A DNA stretch of 27,970 nt from Promethearchaeia archaeon (GTDB taxonomy: Archaea > Asgardarchaeota > Lokiarchaeia > Sigyniarchaeales > SOKP01), in assembly GCA_029856445.1 (NCBI GenBank), contig JAHQWY010000005.1, positions 1 to 27,970 on the forward strand, in the 5' to 3' direction. Both the position numbers and the translations under genes were made by a program. The notes beneath the pieces were generated by a model. That model worked only from the letters and a program-made list of their open reading frames with translations. It made no database searches and was not told the DNA's origin. Positions 1 through 9,174 of this stretch are shown here, piece after piece. The number at the start of each line of letters is the position of its first letter. The stretch's first letter is position 1.

Positions 1-1
1 T

Positions 2-3000
2 TTTCCAGTAATTAAAGATATGATTTCGAGAAATTTCTTTAAAGGTGAGATTAGACCTAAAAAAGTATTCTTGGCTAAGACGAAATATAATTTCAATTTA
101 AATAGTTTTCTGGAAAAAGTAATTGTATCAGACACAGCAATAAATACAGAAAGGATTTCGGAAGAAAAAGAGAAGCTAGAGGACATAAAGAATGATATAT
201 ATAATATGACTTTAAAACTCAAAAATATAGGAATTCAAATAAGGGAAGAAATAGATAGTTATCTTTTAATTGATGAAATCGATTATGCCAAGGAGAGATT
301 GAAATTTATAATAAGAGATGCTGTAATGGAAGCTGATTTCTTAAATGAAAACATTGAAAACTCATTTAATGAAGTGTTATATTTTAGTAATATTCGTGCT
401 ATATTAGGGACTGAAATAGCTCAATGGAATAAAGTATATTCTACTCTACAAAATAAGCTAGTAGAAACTGATTCATTTCTAAAAAGTAAGATCCAGGAAA
501 AAGAAACAATAAGAAATTTAAAGATTTTACTCGAAAACTTGAAAGAGAAGCTTATTGTAATTGATGAGGATTTAAACAAAAAAATTGATAGTTTTAAGAA
601 ACTTTTTAGTGAAACTCTTGAGAAAGAATATATCGAAAATAAATTTAATCTATTGGTTCCTCAATTAAATCTCATAATCGATGATATTAGCAAATATGAT
701 GAAATAATATTTAATATTTCACAGCAAATCACAACAACTGAAAAAGAAATTGTTGAAAATCATCGAGAAATTATTAATAATTGGGTAAGGATTAAAGAAA
801 AATACGAAAATGAATATAAATTTTATCATGAGGGATTCCAATTTTTTAGAGAGAATTTAAAAAAGATTATTACAATTAATGAGAAATTGAATAATGATAT
901 TTCAGAAATTGGTGAAACTATTAAAAGTAAAATAGTAGAAAATCAATTTCAAGAAGCATTCGATGTCATTAGAAAAGAATCGGATGTTTTATTAAATGAA
1001 AAATTATCTGAAATTAAAAACCTTCAATCTCTTGTTAAAGATAAGATAAAAGAAAAACAGAAGCTGTATTTACTACTAAAGCATTTACAGGATAATCTTG
1101 AAAATTTAGAATCAACAGTTATTGACTCCATAGCCAAACAATCGCAATCATTGAAAGATAAAGTCATAGAGGAGAGAAATAGATCTGAAGTAAAAGATTT
1201 TGATGATTTTGTTTCACAAGAGGTTATTAAACTGAAAACAGAGTTAGCTAATATTAAGAGTAAATTTATTCAATCAAATAAATTAAAAATTGATGATGTA
1301 AGTAAAGAATTTGACCTTCTTGAATCTAATTTTGATAAAGTGAATAAAATTTATTCAAAAAAATTTAGTAATTGTGATAAAAATATTGAAAATTTTAAAG
1401 AGAAATCCGAATTAACAATCCTACAGTGGGAGAAATTCACTAGTTTCTTTCAAAATGAGATTTCTGATTTAAAAGATGAGTTTGTCAATGATATTATATC
1501 TAATAGATTAAATGTAATGGCAGTTGAGAAAAAAACTAATAATATTAAATTAATAGATCTAAAAGATGAGGTTAAACTTTCATGCAGGGTTTTAATTAAA
1601 AAATTAAAAGATATGATAGAGATTTCTAAAATTAATGCTGAATTGAACGAAAATGAAAAGACCATTCTAATATATACTGATTTTTATTATTTAAATAAAG
1701 AATTAAGAAATTATATTGAAAATCAATTATTAAAATTGAATAGAGAAAAAGTTGGAAAGATATTAGCTCTCTATGATTCAAGTATTAGAAATCTAACTTT
1801 AAACACAAACATGTCAGAACTCCAAAATAGAATCAGTGATTTAAGAGTTCTTGAAGAATCTCTCCCAAAAAAGTTTTATGATAAAGTTAATGAGCTTCAA
1901 TTAAATCAAGAAAGACAAGAATTCCTTGAAACCAAAGAATATTTCGAATCAGTAATAGAGAATGATGAAAATGCGATTAATAAAATAAATTCTAATTTAA
2001 AGCTCTTTAATTCTATGCAAAATTACATTGAACAGCAATATAATACACTTAAATTAGAGTTAAAAGAATATTATAACAAATTTTTAAAAATGTCTGAAGA
2101 GAGTGAATCATACGTAAAAATTGATGAAGAATTTAGAACTACAAGGCAAGAATTAAGAGAAAAGTCAAGGCAAATTGAAGATGCTATCGAAAATGAAATA
2201 AGAAATACTGGAAATAAGACAGAGGGTTCGGATAAATTAATACCAGAGATAAGAGAAATGTTTGTTAAGAAGAAGAAAGAATTTTTAGAGGAATTCAACA
2301 ATAAGGTTGAAAAAGTCAATGATCAAATTGAAGTTATGAAAAATGAATTTTTACGTGGGAAATTATTAGATTTCATTAATAATAGTAAAATTAAATTAAG
2401 CCAATTACTAGGTAATCTCGAAAGAAAGGTAGAGGATAATATTGAAATAAAAGAATTTAAGAAAATTAATTTATTAATTCAGAGAAGAGCTAAGAATATT
2501 GGAGCTGAAGTCAAAGAAATAACGAGAAATGCCACAATAAAGATAAAGGAATATGATAAGCAATCAAAAAACTTTAACCAACAATCTAGATTTATTTTAG
2601 AAGATTTTAACAAATTTATTAACGAATATAATGAGATCCTAAATGAGAAAGTAAAATCATTAGAGAGACTAATCTTGAAATCCTATATCGATATGACTAT
2701 TAAAGCAGTTGCAAATGAATTTTTAACCACAGGATTCTTAAATAATGAATTAAAAATAAGGAAACAAGATATCCAAAACCACCTATTATTTTTAATAAGT
2801 ACAGGAGATTTACATGGTAAATATGATCCTAGGTTTGGGATTTATTACGAAAATCCAGAAATTTTAGATGATTTAGACGAGACCGAATTAGAAGTAATTA
2901 AAAGCACGAATTTTAAAGTAAATATGGTTATGCGTCATCTTAAAAATTTTGCTAGTCAATATGGAAGCATAATAGCTTTTTTCGCCTCAATCTTAACAAT

Positions 3001-3121
3001 TTCATATTATTTATTTCTCTTCAGTGGGGGAAATCCTGCAGTTATTATTTTTCCAGTATTAATAACTCTTCTAGTTTTAGGATTCTATTTTCTAAGAAAA
3101 AAAGATGAAAAAATAAAATAA
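2..3121 (+). CDS. Giant coiled-coil protein, C-terminal winged-helix-like segment and two membrane helices (5' partial)
   Basis: I do not recognise the family. The first ATG is at 20, but the frame is open back to base 2 with no stop, so the true start may lie outside the window. Counting from the ATG at 20, about residues 40-880 are almost continuous Lys/Glu/Asn/Leu-rich heptad-like helix, typical of a long coiled-coil rod. Residues about 885-950 change character and contain a GDLHGKYD segment at 929-936 followed by GIYYE, which resembles the wing of a PCI-type winged helix. Two hydrophobic stretches follow (about 983-1002 and 1007-1026), ending in a short Lys-rich tail. The likely topology is a cytoplasmic rod tethered by a C-terminal hairpin. 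It ends 49 bases before the convergent helicase gene. A role as a tether or scaffold is inference only. Confidence 0.8.
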   Translation, partial: FPVIKDMISRNFFKGEIRPKKVFLAKTKYNFNLNSFLEKVIVSDTAINTERISEEKEKLEDIKNDIYNMTLKLKNIGIQIREEIDSYLLIDEIDYAKERLKFIIRDAVMEADFLNENIENSFNEVLYFSNIRAILGTEIAQWNKVYSTLQNKLVETDSFLKSKIQEKETIRNLKILLENLKEKLIVIDEDLNKKIDSFKKLFSETLEKEYIENKFNLLVPQLNLIIDDISKYDEIIFNISQQITTTEKEIVENHREIINNWVRIKEKYENEYKFYHEGFQFFRENLKKIITINEKLNNDISEIGETIKSKIVENQFQEAFDVIRKESDVLLNEKLSEIKNLQSLVKDKIKEKQKLYLLLKHLQDNLENLESTVIDSIAKQSQSLKDKVIEERNRSEVKDFDDFVSQEVIKLKTELANIKSKFIQSNKLKIDDVSKEFDLLESNFDKVNKIYSKKFSNCDKNIENFKEKSELTILQWEKFTSFFQNEISDLKDEFVNDIISNRLNVMAVEKKTNNIKLIDLKDEVKLSCRVLIKKLKDMIEISKINAELNENEKTILIYTDFYYLNKELRNYIENQLLKLNREKVGKILALYDSSIRNLTLNTNMSELQNRISDLRVLEESLPKKFYDKVNELQLNQERQEFLETKEYFESVIENDENAINKINSNLKLFNSMQNYIEQQYNTLKLELKEYYNKFLKMSEESESYVKIDEEFRTTRQELREKSRQIEDAIENEIRNTGNKTEGSDKLIPEIREMFVKKKKEFLEEFNNKVEKVNDQIEVMKNEFLRGKLLDFINNSKIKLSQLLGNLERKVEDNIEIKEFKKINLLIQRRAKNIGAEVKEITRNATIKIKEYDKQSKNFNQQSRFILEDFNKFINEYNEILNEKVKSLERLILKSYIDMTIKAVANEFLTTGFLNNELKIRKQDIQNHLLFLISTGDLHGKYDPRFGIYYENPEILDDLDETELEVIKSTNFKVNMVMRHLKNFASQYGSIIAFFASILTISYYLFLFSGGNPAVIIFPVLITLLVLGFYFLRKKDEKIK

Positions 3122-3170
3122 TCCATTTTTTTCTTTAAATTCTATATCATAAGTTTAACTCATAGATGTG

Positions 3171-5318
3171 TCAATCATAGTCCATAATTAAATGAACAAA
3201 ATTATCTTTTTTTCTTAGATACCCCTGAAAACATGCTTGATTAAAGTGAATATTAAATTTACGATCCACTATTTCTTCCTGCTTTGCAAGTTCAAGCAAT
3301 TCTTTATAATCTAATTTGCCTTCGATTCCATAATTTTTTACTAGATTGATTAATGATTTTATATTTTTATTGAGATATATTTTTCGATTACCTTGAGAAG
3401 TACTTTTTTTTCCTTTAATTTTTAATATCCTTTTTTTCATAGAAGGGAGTTCCATTTTTATTAAATCCGAATAAAAAGTAACACCATATTCCTTTAGTTT
3501 TTCATAATCATTACTATTACAAAATTCATCTAATTGGTTAAGTATATCCTCAATAGAACGGTTTGCTAGAATTTCTTTTTCTTTATCTCTTCTTTCATTA
3601 AAATTTTGGATCAGTTCTAAATCAGAACAATTTTTAATTTCTGGCGTTGAGAATATAATTGATTTACGTTCTAAATTCTCACTTAATTGAATTTGCTCAT
3701 AATTCGTTAAAATTGATTTCATAGTGCCCTCTTTTCTCCTGGCAACAATGTAGAAAGGAATATCAACTGTATCTTCAGTAATAAGAATATAACATCTTCC
3801 TGGGGCAAAACGGCCAGTTCTTCCGCGCCTTTGAATTAATCTAATCTCAGAAGGGACAGGTTCATAAAATATTATAGCGTCTACGTTTGGAATATCTATT
3901 CCTTCTTCTGCAACACTAGTCGCAATTAATATATTGATTTTATCTTCTCTAAAATTTTGTAAAATCTCGGTTTGCACTTTTTGAGAATATCCCATATCAT
4001 CAATTTTAGAAGATTGACCAATAAATTTCTCAATATTTAATTTATTTTGAAATTCAATCATAAGTTTATTCTTCAGAAATTCTGCCATCTCTCGAAATTG
4101 TGTAAAAATTATGATTTTTTTGTTGTTAAATTCCTCGATTTCTTCACGTATGATTGAAATAACCTTATTTAATTTTGGATGAGTACTATTTGACAGATTT
4201 TCTTCTTCAATTGCTGAATTAACATATTTAAAATGTTTAGAGTTCACTATTCTCTTTGCAGATAACATTCCCTTTTCAGCTTTGAATTTAATTCTCTCTA
4301 AAAAAGATATAAAAAGAGAGATGTCTTGGGTTTCAATTAAATCCTTAGCATGTAGTAATGAAATACAACTTGAGCAATAAGAAAATACTGAATTAATATC
4401 AATATTATTCTCATTAATAATATCGATGATTTTTGGATCTTGGTAAAATAAACAATCTAAATACTCCTCTTCTGAGATAAAATCTTTTTTATATTGAAAA
4501 GAAAGGGTTAAATCGTGTGTAATTCTCAGAAAATCTAATTTTGAGTAATATTTCTTGTAAGGATTAATTAAATTTCGATCTATAAAAAATCTTAAAAATT
4601 TACTAAATAAATTTTGCCAAATTTGGCTTAGTTCCAGTATTCTTGCCGATAGGCTCACTAAACTTATGTAGGTGTCTACATCATATACATAATCCTTTAC
4701 GTCCTCATCCTCATAATTTCTAAAAACAATATTCTCAATATGCAAATTGTCACATATTAATTGAATACGCTCGTAATCTTTTCCAGGTGATGCCGTTAAT
4801 CCTAAAATCAATGGATCACTACAAATACGAAGATATTCTTTTGAAATTAAATTATAAGAGTATTTTCCTTTTGTTTTGTGAGCTTCATCGAAGACAATTA
4901 ATGAAACATGTTTTAATTCATAGCGCCCTCTTAATAAATCATTGATTATTACTTGAGGTGTAGAAATTATAATCCTTGATTTTTTAAATAAAAGGATTCT
5001 CTTTTCTGGAGATATCTTTCCTGTGAATGATGTAATTTCTTCTGAATTAATGCTAAGAAATTTCTCACAAGAAGCTTTATGCTGAGAAATTAAGGGTCTA
5101 GTTGGAGCAAGGATTATTATTTTTGCTTTCGGATATTTCTTTAGAGAAGTAGCAACTAATAGAATAGCAATTATTGTTTTTCCTAATCCTGTTGGTAAAA
5201 TTACTAGAGAATTTTTATTTTTACAGCTATTTACAATATTATATTGATAATGTCGATAATGAACGACATCTTTTTTAAGATATGGTCCATTAAAATACTT
5301 CTTTGAGTCACTTTGCAT
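3171..5318 (-). CDS. hef: Hef/FANCM-type DEAH helicase lacking the ERCC4 nuclease domain
   Basis: Superfamily 2 ATP-dependent helicase of the Hef/FANCM/Mph1 group, which processes stalled replication forks and branched DNA. Motifs in the 715-residue product: motif I LPTGLGKTI (41-49), motif II DEAH (144-147), motif III TAS (175-177), motif IV region FTQFRE (405-410), then IGQSS (433-437), and motif VI QRRGRTGR (496-503) preceded by FYEPVPSEIR, a strong Hef signature. A helical insert (about 225-380) separates the two RecA domains, as in archaeal Hef. Hef of Pyrococcus continues into an ERCC4 nuclease plus HhH; here residues after about 540 are Lys/Glu-rich and end in a winged-helix-like segment (about 650-712) with no ERKxxxD nuclease motif. 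Either this lineage splits the nuclease into another gene or the protein is helicase-only. The ATG at 5318 is the first plausible start. Confidence 0.88.
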   Translation of the reverse strand: MQSDSKKYFNGPYLKKDVVHYRHYQYNIVNSCKNKNSLVILPTGLGKTIIAILLVATSLKKYPKAKIIILAPTRPLISQHKASCEKFLSINSEEITSFTGKISPEKRILLFKKSRIIISTPQVIINDLLRGRYELKHVSLIVFDEAHKTKGKYSYNLISKEYLRICSDPLILGLTASPGKDYERIQLICDNLHIENIVFRNYEDEDVKDYVYDVDTYISLVSLSARILELSQIWQNLFSKFLRFFIDRNLINPYKKYYSKLDFLRITHDLTLSFQYKKDFISEEEYLDCLFYQDPKIIDIINENNIDINSVFSYCSSCISLLHAKDLIETQDISLFISFLERIKFKAEKGMLSAKRIVNSKHFKYVNSAIEEENLSNSTHPKLNKVISIIREEIEEFNNKKIIIFTQFREMAEFLKNKLMIEFQNKLNIEKFIGQSSKIDDMGYSQKVQTEILQNFREDKINILIATSVAEEGIDIPNVDAIIFYEPVPSEIRLIQRRGRTGRFAPGRCYILITEDTVDIPFYIVARRKEGTMKSILTNYEQIQLSENLERKSIIFSTPEIKNCSDLELIQNFNERRDKEKEILANRSIEDILNQLDEFCNSNDYEKLKEYGVTFYSDLIKMELPSMKKRILKIKGKKSTSQGNRKIYLNKNIKSLINLVKNYGIEGKLDYKELLELAKQEEIVDRKFNIHFNQACFQGYLRKKDNFVHLIMDYD

Positions 5319-5539
5319 ATTATAGAGATAATTTATTTTTCTGCTTTTAAAACCAATATCACTGTAAGATTATTATAAAATAACATTGAGAAAGATCTAA
5401 TAAGGATTTTTTATTAATTTAGAAATAAACTCCTGAATTTCAACAATTGATAGAATACCTATGTTTAAATTTAAAAGTATCTTCCTATTCTTTATTATTA
5501 GTAAAAAATTGAAATCAATAAGACAAAATATGATTTGAA

Positions 5540-6259
5540 ATGTATTGTACAGCATGTGGTGCAACCATATCTGATGAAGCGAAATTTTGCCCTCATTGTG
5601 GGGAAGATTTAAAAGAAGTGAGAGAGATTCTCAAGGAGCCCTCTACTACAAGTGATGATTCAACTGCAGAATCCGAACTTGAACTTTCTCTTGGGGGAGA
5701 TGCTTCTGCCGTATTTTTATCTCCAGATACTTCAAATGAGTTTGAAGTAATTATTCATAACAAAAGTCAAAATTCTATACCGAGTGTAGAAGTGCAGCTT
5801 TCTGGGTTACACCCTGATGAATTAATATCTGGATACCATTATTACGGAACAATCCTAAGTGGACAAAAAGTTAGTGGTTCATTTATTATAAGACCTATTT
5901 ATGTTGGTTATTTTGCATTAATTGCTACAGTAAAATCTGGTGTTGGTCATTCTCTTGAATTCCCAATTCAAGTAAAACCTCGAACTGTACAAGGTCCTAC
6001 ACCTTCAAGACCATATTCAACAACTTCAAGATCACCAATGAGTACGAATCAAGCATTAGCTGTTCTTATCGTTGTAGCTTTAATTGGTTTAATATTAATG
6101 ATTGGAGGAGTAACAACAATGATTAATGGGGGATTAAATTTCAATACGGGAATAACACTGATAATAGTAGGCTTTATATTACTTACAATAGGAACTAAGG
6201 GACAATGTTGTATATTTCCTCTCGCTTGTGCCTGTGATGATTGTGATTGTGACTGCTAG
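5540..6259 (+). CDS. Zinc-ribbon / beta-sandwich / two-TM protein with Cys-rich tail
   Basis: Function unknown. The 239-residue product starts with a zinc ribbon (C3, C6, C17, C20; CxxC-x10-CPHC), followed by an acidic linker and a beta-rich domain (about 50-145) that resembles an Ig-like or NEW3/CARDB-type sandwich. A Ser/Thr/Pro-rich linker then leads to two membrane helices (about 171-192 and 200-218). The tail holds seven cysteines in the last 17 residues (C223, C224, C230, C232, C235, C237, C239), alternating with Asp at the very end. There is no signal peptide, so the zinc ribbon is probably cytoplasmic. The next gene begins about 40 bases downstream on the same strand and is also a membrane protein, so the two may be co-transcribed. 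Confidence 0.85.
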   Translation: MYCTACGATISDEAKFCPHCGEDLKEVREILKEPSTTSDDSTAESELELSLGGDASAVFLSPDTSNEFEVIIHNKSQNSIPSVEVQLSGLHPDELISGYHYYGTILSGQKVSGSFIIRPIYVGYFALIATVKSGVGHSLEFPIQVKPRTVQGPTPSRPYSTTSRSPMSTNQALAVLIVVALIGLILMIGGVTTMINGGLNFNTGITLIIVGFILLTIGTKGQCCIFPLACACDDCDCDC

Positions 6260-6301
6260 AAATCAATTTAAAATGAATTTTTTTGCTTGAGAAATAGAAA
6301 A

Positions 6302-6754
6302 ATGCATATTCAAAAGAATGGGCTCCCAAAAGATAAAATAATAATCTCTTGGTTAGCACATCACAATCCAGAACGCGATGACTTCGATAATCACGTATTT
6401 TATATATTTAAATATGCAGTTTGCATTGGATGTTTTGCTTTTGCTCTGGGCGCCATTATTGGGTTAATTTTAGGAAATTTATTCTACTATTTTATAGTAG
6501 AGCATATTAATTTCCTGATAATTCTTATCTTTTTCGTTCTATGCTGGATTCCCTCAATTCTACAATATTCAATTCAAATAATTAGAAGGAAATCCTTAAA
6601 GAATCGAATAATAAAATTCGTTATTCGTTTACTTTACCCAATTGGGAGTATTATTCTTATTTTCAAATCTCCAATACTGGGCTTTATTATTGCAGTTCCT
6701 GCTGGTTATATTATAGTCTATATTAGAAAGTTTAAAATCAGAACTCTAGCCTGA
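6302..6754 (+). CDS. DUF2085-like small membrane protein
   Basis: About 150 residues with four hydrophobic helices. The N-terminal part has a HHNPERD stretch followed by a CIGC pair and a small-residue helix, which matches the layout of the DUF2085 family (His/Pro/Glu/Arg segment, then a CxxC next to the first membrane helix). No enzymatic function is established for that family. I chose the ATG at 6302; an in-frame TTG lies at 6287 but adds only five polar residues. The gene follows the zinc-ribbon membrane protein by about 40 bases and ends four bases before the convergent MBL-fold gene. Confidence 0.75.
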   Translation: MHIQKNGLPKDKIIISWLAHHNPERDDFDNHVFYIFKYAVCIGCFAFALGAIIGLILGNLFYYFIVEHINFLIILIFFVLCWIPSILQYSIQIIRRKSLKNRIIKFVIRLLYPIGSIILIFKSPILGFIIAVPAGYIIVYIRKFKIRTLA

Positions 6755-6758
6755 AGAA

Positions 6759-7769
6759 TTATTCATTTTTATCTTCAACTGGAAGAAATAAGATCTTCTT
6801 TCTCATAATTTTACGCTCAATACTTCCCTCTTTTTCCAACTTTTTTAAGGTCAACACAATCCAATCTCGTGCTATTATTCGAATGAATTTTCTCTCTTTA
6901 GGGTATATTATCTTAGTGAGTTGTTCTGGTGATAAACCATCCTCTGAATGCCTTTTAAGCATATTTATTATTTGATCCTCCCTCTCTTTCATACGTTCTA
7001 AAATCGCAGTAAGGGTATCTTTTGGGTTTTCAATAATGTCACCATGAGCAGGTAAAATTAATTCTAGTTTAGGTAATTTTTGAAATCGTTGAATAGTTGC
7101 TAAATACTCATCAATATTAGACTCTGGAGGTCCAAGCCACGTAGAACGCATATTTAGTACATTGTCACCTGAAAAAAGAACTCCCTTTTCTTCATTATAA
7201 AGAGAAATATGATCGGGAGAATGCCCCGGAGAAGCAAAAATAGACCATTCTTCCCCATTAATCCAAATTACTGAATTTTCTTCTATTATTTCATCTGGCT
7301 TATTTAGATAGGAAATTCCAAATATCCTTTTATATACCGTTTGTTCACCCCAATTCCTTAAGATTCTCCAAATTCTACGTATGACACTTTTATTAAGTCT
7401 CAAATTATCTTCATAATCGTTAACTTGAAAACTTTTATTGAAACTGATTTTATCTCTTATTTTATCAGCAATATTTTTTGTCAATATAATTTTTAATCCC
7501 AGAGCATTGCTAATTTCGTTAAGACCGCTAAAATGATCTGAATGTGCATGAGACACGATTATACGCGTGATTCTAAATTTAATCTTTTGTTTTTTATAAT
7601 GATTTTCAATCAATTTGTATTTTTTTAAGAACTGTCTTACCGATCTTTTATTACCATAGCCTGCATCAAAAATTATACCATCCTTGCCAGCGATGATAAA
7701 AATATTATCAGAGGGTCTAAATATTCCCTTCTCTTCAATTAAAAATATTCCATGATAAACTTGTTTCAT
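6759..7769 (-). CDS. MBL-fold metallohydrolase with C-terminal winged helix (LACTB2-like layout)
   Basis: Metallo-beta-lactamase fold hydrolase of 336 residues. The metal-binding motifs are all present: HAHSDH at 74-79, GH at 182-183, the bridging Asp in SGDN at 200-203, and the last His in AHGD at 241-244. After about residue 255 comes a helical segment that looks like a winged helix (LSPEQLTKIIYP and following), the same arrangement as in the LACTB2 group, some of whose members are endoribonucleases. The substrate cannot be read from the sequence; thioesterase, glyoxalase or nuclease activity are all possible. It faces the DUF401 gene divergently (about 106 bases apart) and converges with the DUF2085-like gene. 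Confidence 0.9.
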   Translation of the reverse strand: MKQVYHGIFLIEEKGIFRPSDNIFIIAGKDGIIFDAGYGNKRSVRQFLKKYKLIENHYKKQKIKFRITRIIVSHAHSDHFSGLNEISNALGLKIILTKNIADKIRDKISFNKSFQVNDYEDNLRLNKSVIRRIWRILRNWGEQTVYKRIFGISYLNKPDEIIEENSVIWINGEEWSIFASPGHSPDHISLYNEEKGVLFSGDNVLNMRSTWLGPPESNIDEYLATIQRFQKLPKLELILPAHGDIIENPKDTLTAILERMKEREDQIINMLKRHSEDGLSPEQLTKIIYPKERKFIRIIARDWIVLTLKKLEKEGSIERKIMRKKILFLPVEDKNE

Positions 7770-7875
7770 TCAGTTTTAATAAAAAAAAGAATAAAAAAAA
7801 TTTTTTGATTTCATAGATCTCTAAAGTAAGAAGGAAATTCGAAATATTATCAAAAAGCCAAGCATTTTCAAAGAT

Positions 7876-9066
7876 ATGTTACCTGCATGGTTGAGTTTTA
7901 TCATCATTATTGGCTTAGTCATGATTCTTTCTAAATATGAGTTAGGGGTTACACTTTCTTTAGGTGCTGTAGGTTTTGCTTTTTTAGCAGGTGCGAACAT
8001 TATACAATCATTTACTAATGCAATAACAGATTTAACTGTTCTATTATTAATGTTAATAGTTACTCTTATAGCTATCTTAGGAGGGATTATGGAGGAATCT
8101 GGATTAATGATTGAAATGATTCGAAAAATGCGGATTTCACGTAAAACTTCTCTTATGGTCATCCCTGCTTTATATGGCTTATTACCCGTGGCAGGAGGAG
8201 CTTTGATGTCAGCACCTATTGTAGAACAAATTGATTCTGAAGAAGAAGCAAGCAAAAAGGTATCAATCAATGTTTGGTATCGACATATGCTAATCGTGAT
8301 TTATCCTTTATCTTCTGCATTAATTTTTGCTAGCGATCTTACTGGTATTAATCTCTATATAATTGTACTTGGACTTTTGCCATGTATGATAATAATGTGG
8401 TTAATAGGATATTTCACGTTGATAAAAGATGTTTCTCCTTTTTCAGAACTAGGAGAAAGAGATTTTAAAAGAGCATTTCATAACATGCTTCCAATTATTA
8501 TCGCTCCAATAATAGATATTGTTATAAGAATTGTATTTAATCCTCGTATTCCTGAATTATTTCTTTCTGTTGCCCTTATTTTTAGTATTGGGTTAGCTTT
8601 AAGATTTGGAAACTTGAAAATCTCAATTATTAAAATCATATCGAAAAGAATGAAAATCTGGCGTTTTCCACTCATAATATTTTCCATGTTTCTATTTTTA
8701 GAGGTGTTTATTCTTTCTGGCGCTTCTGATGAAATTGCTAGCCTAAATTTATCGGTCTTTCTTTTAATCTTGATCGGTTTCTTTCTAGGATTCGCAACGG
8801 GACGGATTCAATTACCAATTTCAATCCTAATTCCCATTTATCTCGCACAAAATGCTACTATTCCAATGCCGCTTTTAGATTTCATTTTTATCTACGTTTC
8901 AATTTCTTTAGGATATCTAATCACCCCTATTCATCCATGTGTTACTTACAGTACAGACTATTTTGAGACTGATTTCAAAAAAGTTGTTGTAATCTTGGCA
9001 AAACCGATTTTTATTTCTTTTTTAATATTTATCGGTTTTTATTGGCTCTTCTTTTTATTAATATAA
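7876..9066 (+). CDS. DUF401 family multi-pass membrane protein (permease-like)
   Basis: A 396-residue, very hydrophobic protein with about ten predicted membrane helices. The segment LLPVAGGALMSAPIV, about residues 97-111, is characteristic of the DUF401 family, whose members resemble transporters of the ion-transporter superfamily. A second conserved-looking Gly/Pro segment, YLITPIHPC, occurs near residues 350-358. The transported substrate is unknown. The ATG at 7876 directly starts a membrane helix. The gene stands alone, divergent from the MBL hydrolase and separated by 108 bases with its own promoter from the following operon. Confidence 0.82.
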   Translation: MLPAWLSFIIIIGLVMILSKYELGVTLSLGAVGFAFLAGANIIQSFTNAITDLTVLLLMLIVTLIAILGGIMEESGLMIEMIRKMRISRKTSLMVIPALYGLLPVAGGALMSAPIVEQIDSEEEASKKVSINVWYRHMLIVIYPLSSALIFASDLTGINLYIIVLGLLPCMIIMWLIGYFTLIKDVSPFSELGERDFKRAFHNMLPIIIAPIIDIVIRIVFNPRIPELFLSVALIFSIGLALRFGNLKISIIKIISKRMKIWRFPLIIFSMFLFLEVFILSGASDEIASLNLSVFLLILIGFFLGFATGRIQLPISILIPIYLAQNATIPMPLLDFIFIYVSISLGYLITPIHPCVTYSTDYFETDFKKVVVILAKPIFISFLIFIGFYWLFFLLI

Positions 9067-9093
9067 TCTTTTGGGAAGTAAATACCATAAATT

Positions 9094-9111
9094 AACAAAC
9101 TTTTATAAATA
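9094..9111 (+). promoter_or_regulatory. Candidate promoter of the GT2-deacetylase-BshC operon
   Basis: An A-rich BRE-like stretch (AACAAAC) is followed by the TATA-like TTTATAAAT at 9102-9110. A start about 25 bases downstream would give a leader of roughly 40 bases before the TTG at 9175. Only the pattern supports this. Confidence 0.45.
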
Positions 9112-9174
9112 ATAATCAACAATACTAAAAGTTAAGATGTATTAGTTCAATGAATATTCATAAAGAAAGAGGGG

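Noticed and set aside
1450..2319. Minus-strand frames inside the long coiled-coil gene
   Set aside because: They are Ser/Phe/Leu-rich antisense shadows of Lys/Glu/Asn codons, with no domain or ribosome binding site.
5397..5539. Open minus-strand frame of about 47 codons ending at 5397 with a protein-like look (hydrophobic strand then helix)
   Set aside because: It has no start codon, lies in the AT-rich gap between two divergent genes and overlaps the likely promoters of both. Such stretches are expected by chance at this base composition.
7821..8270. A 149-codon minus-strand frame overlapping the DUF401 gene
   Set aside because: The + strand frame encodes a clear membrane protein with family motifs; the minus frame has no recognisable domain.
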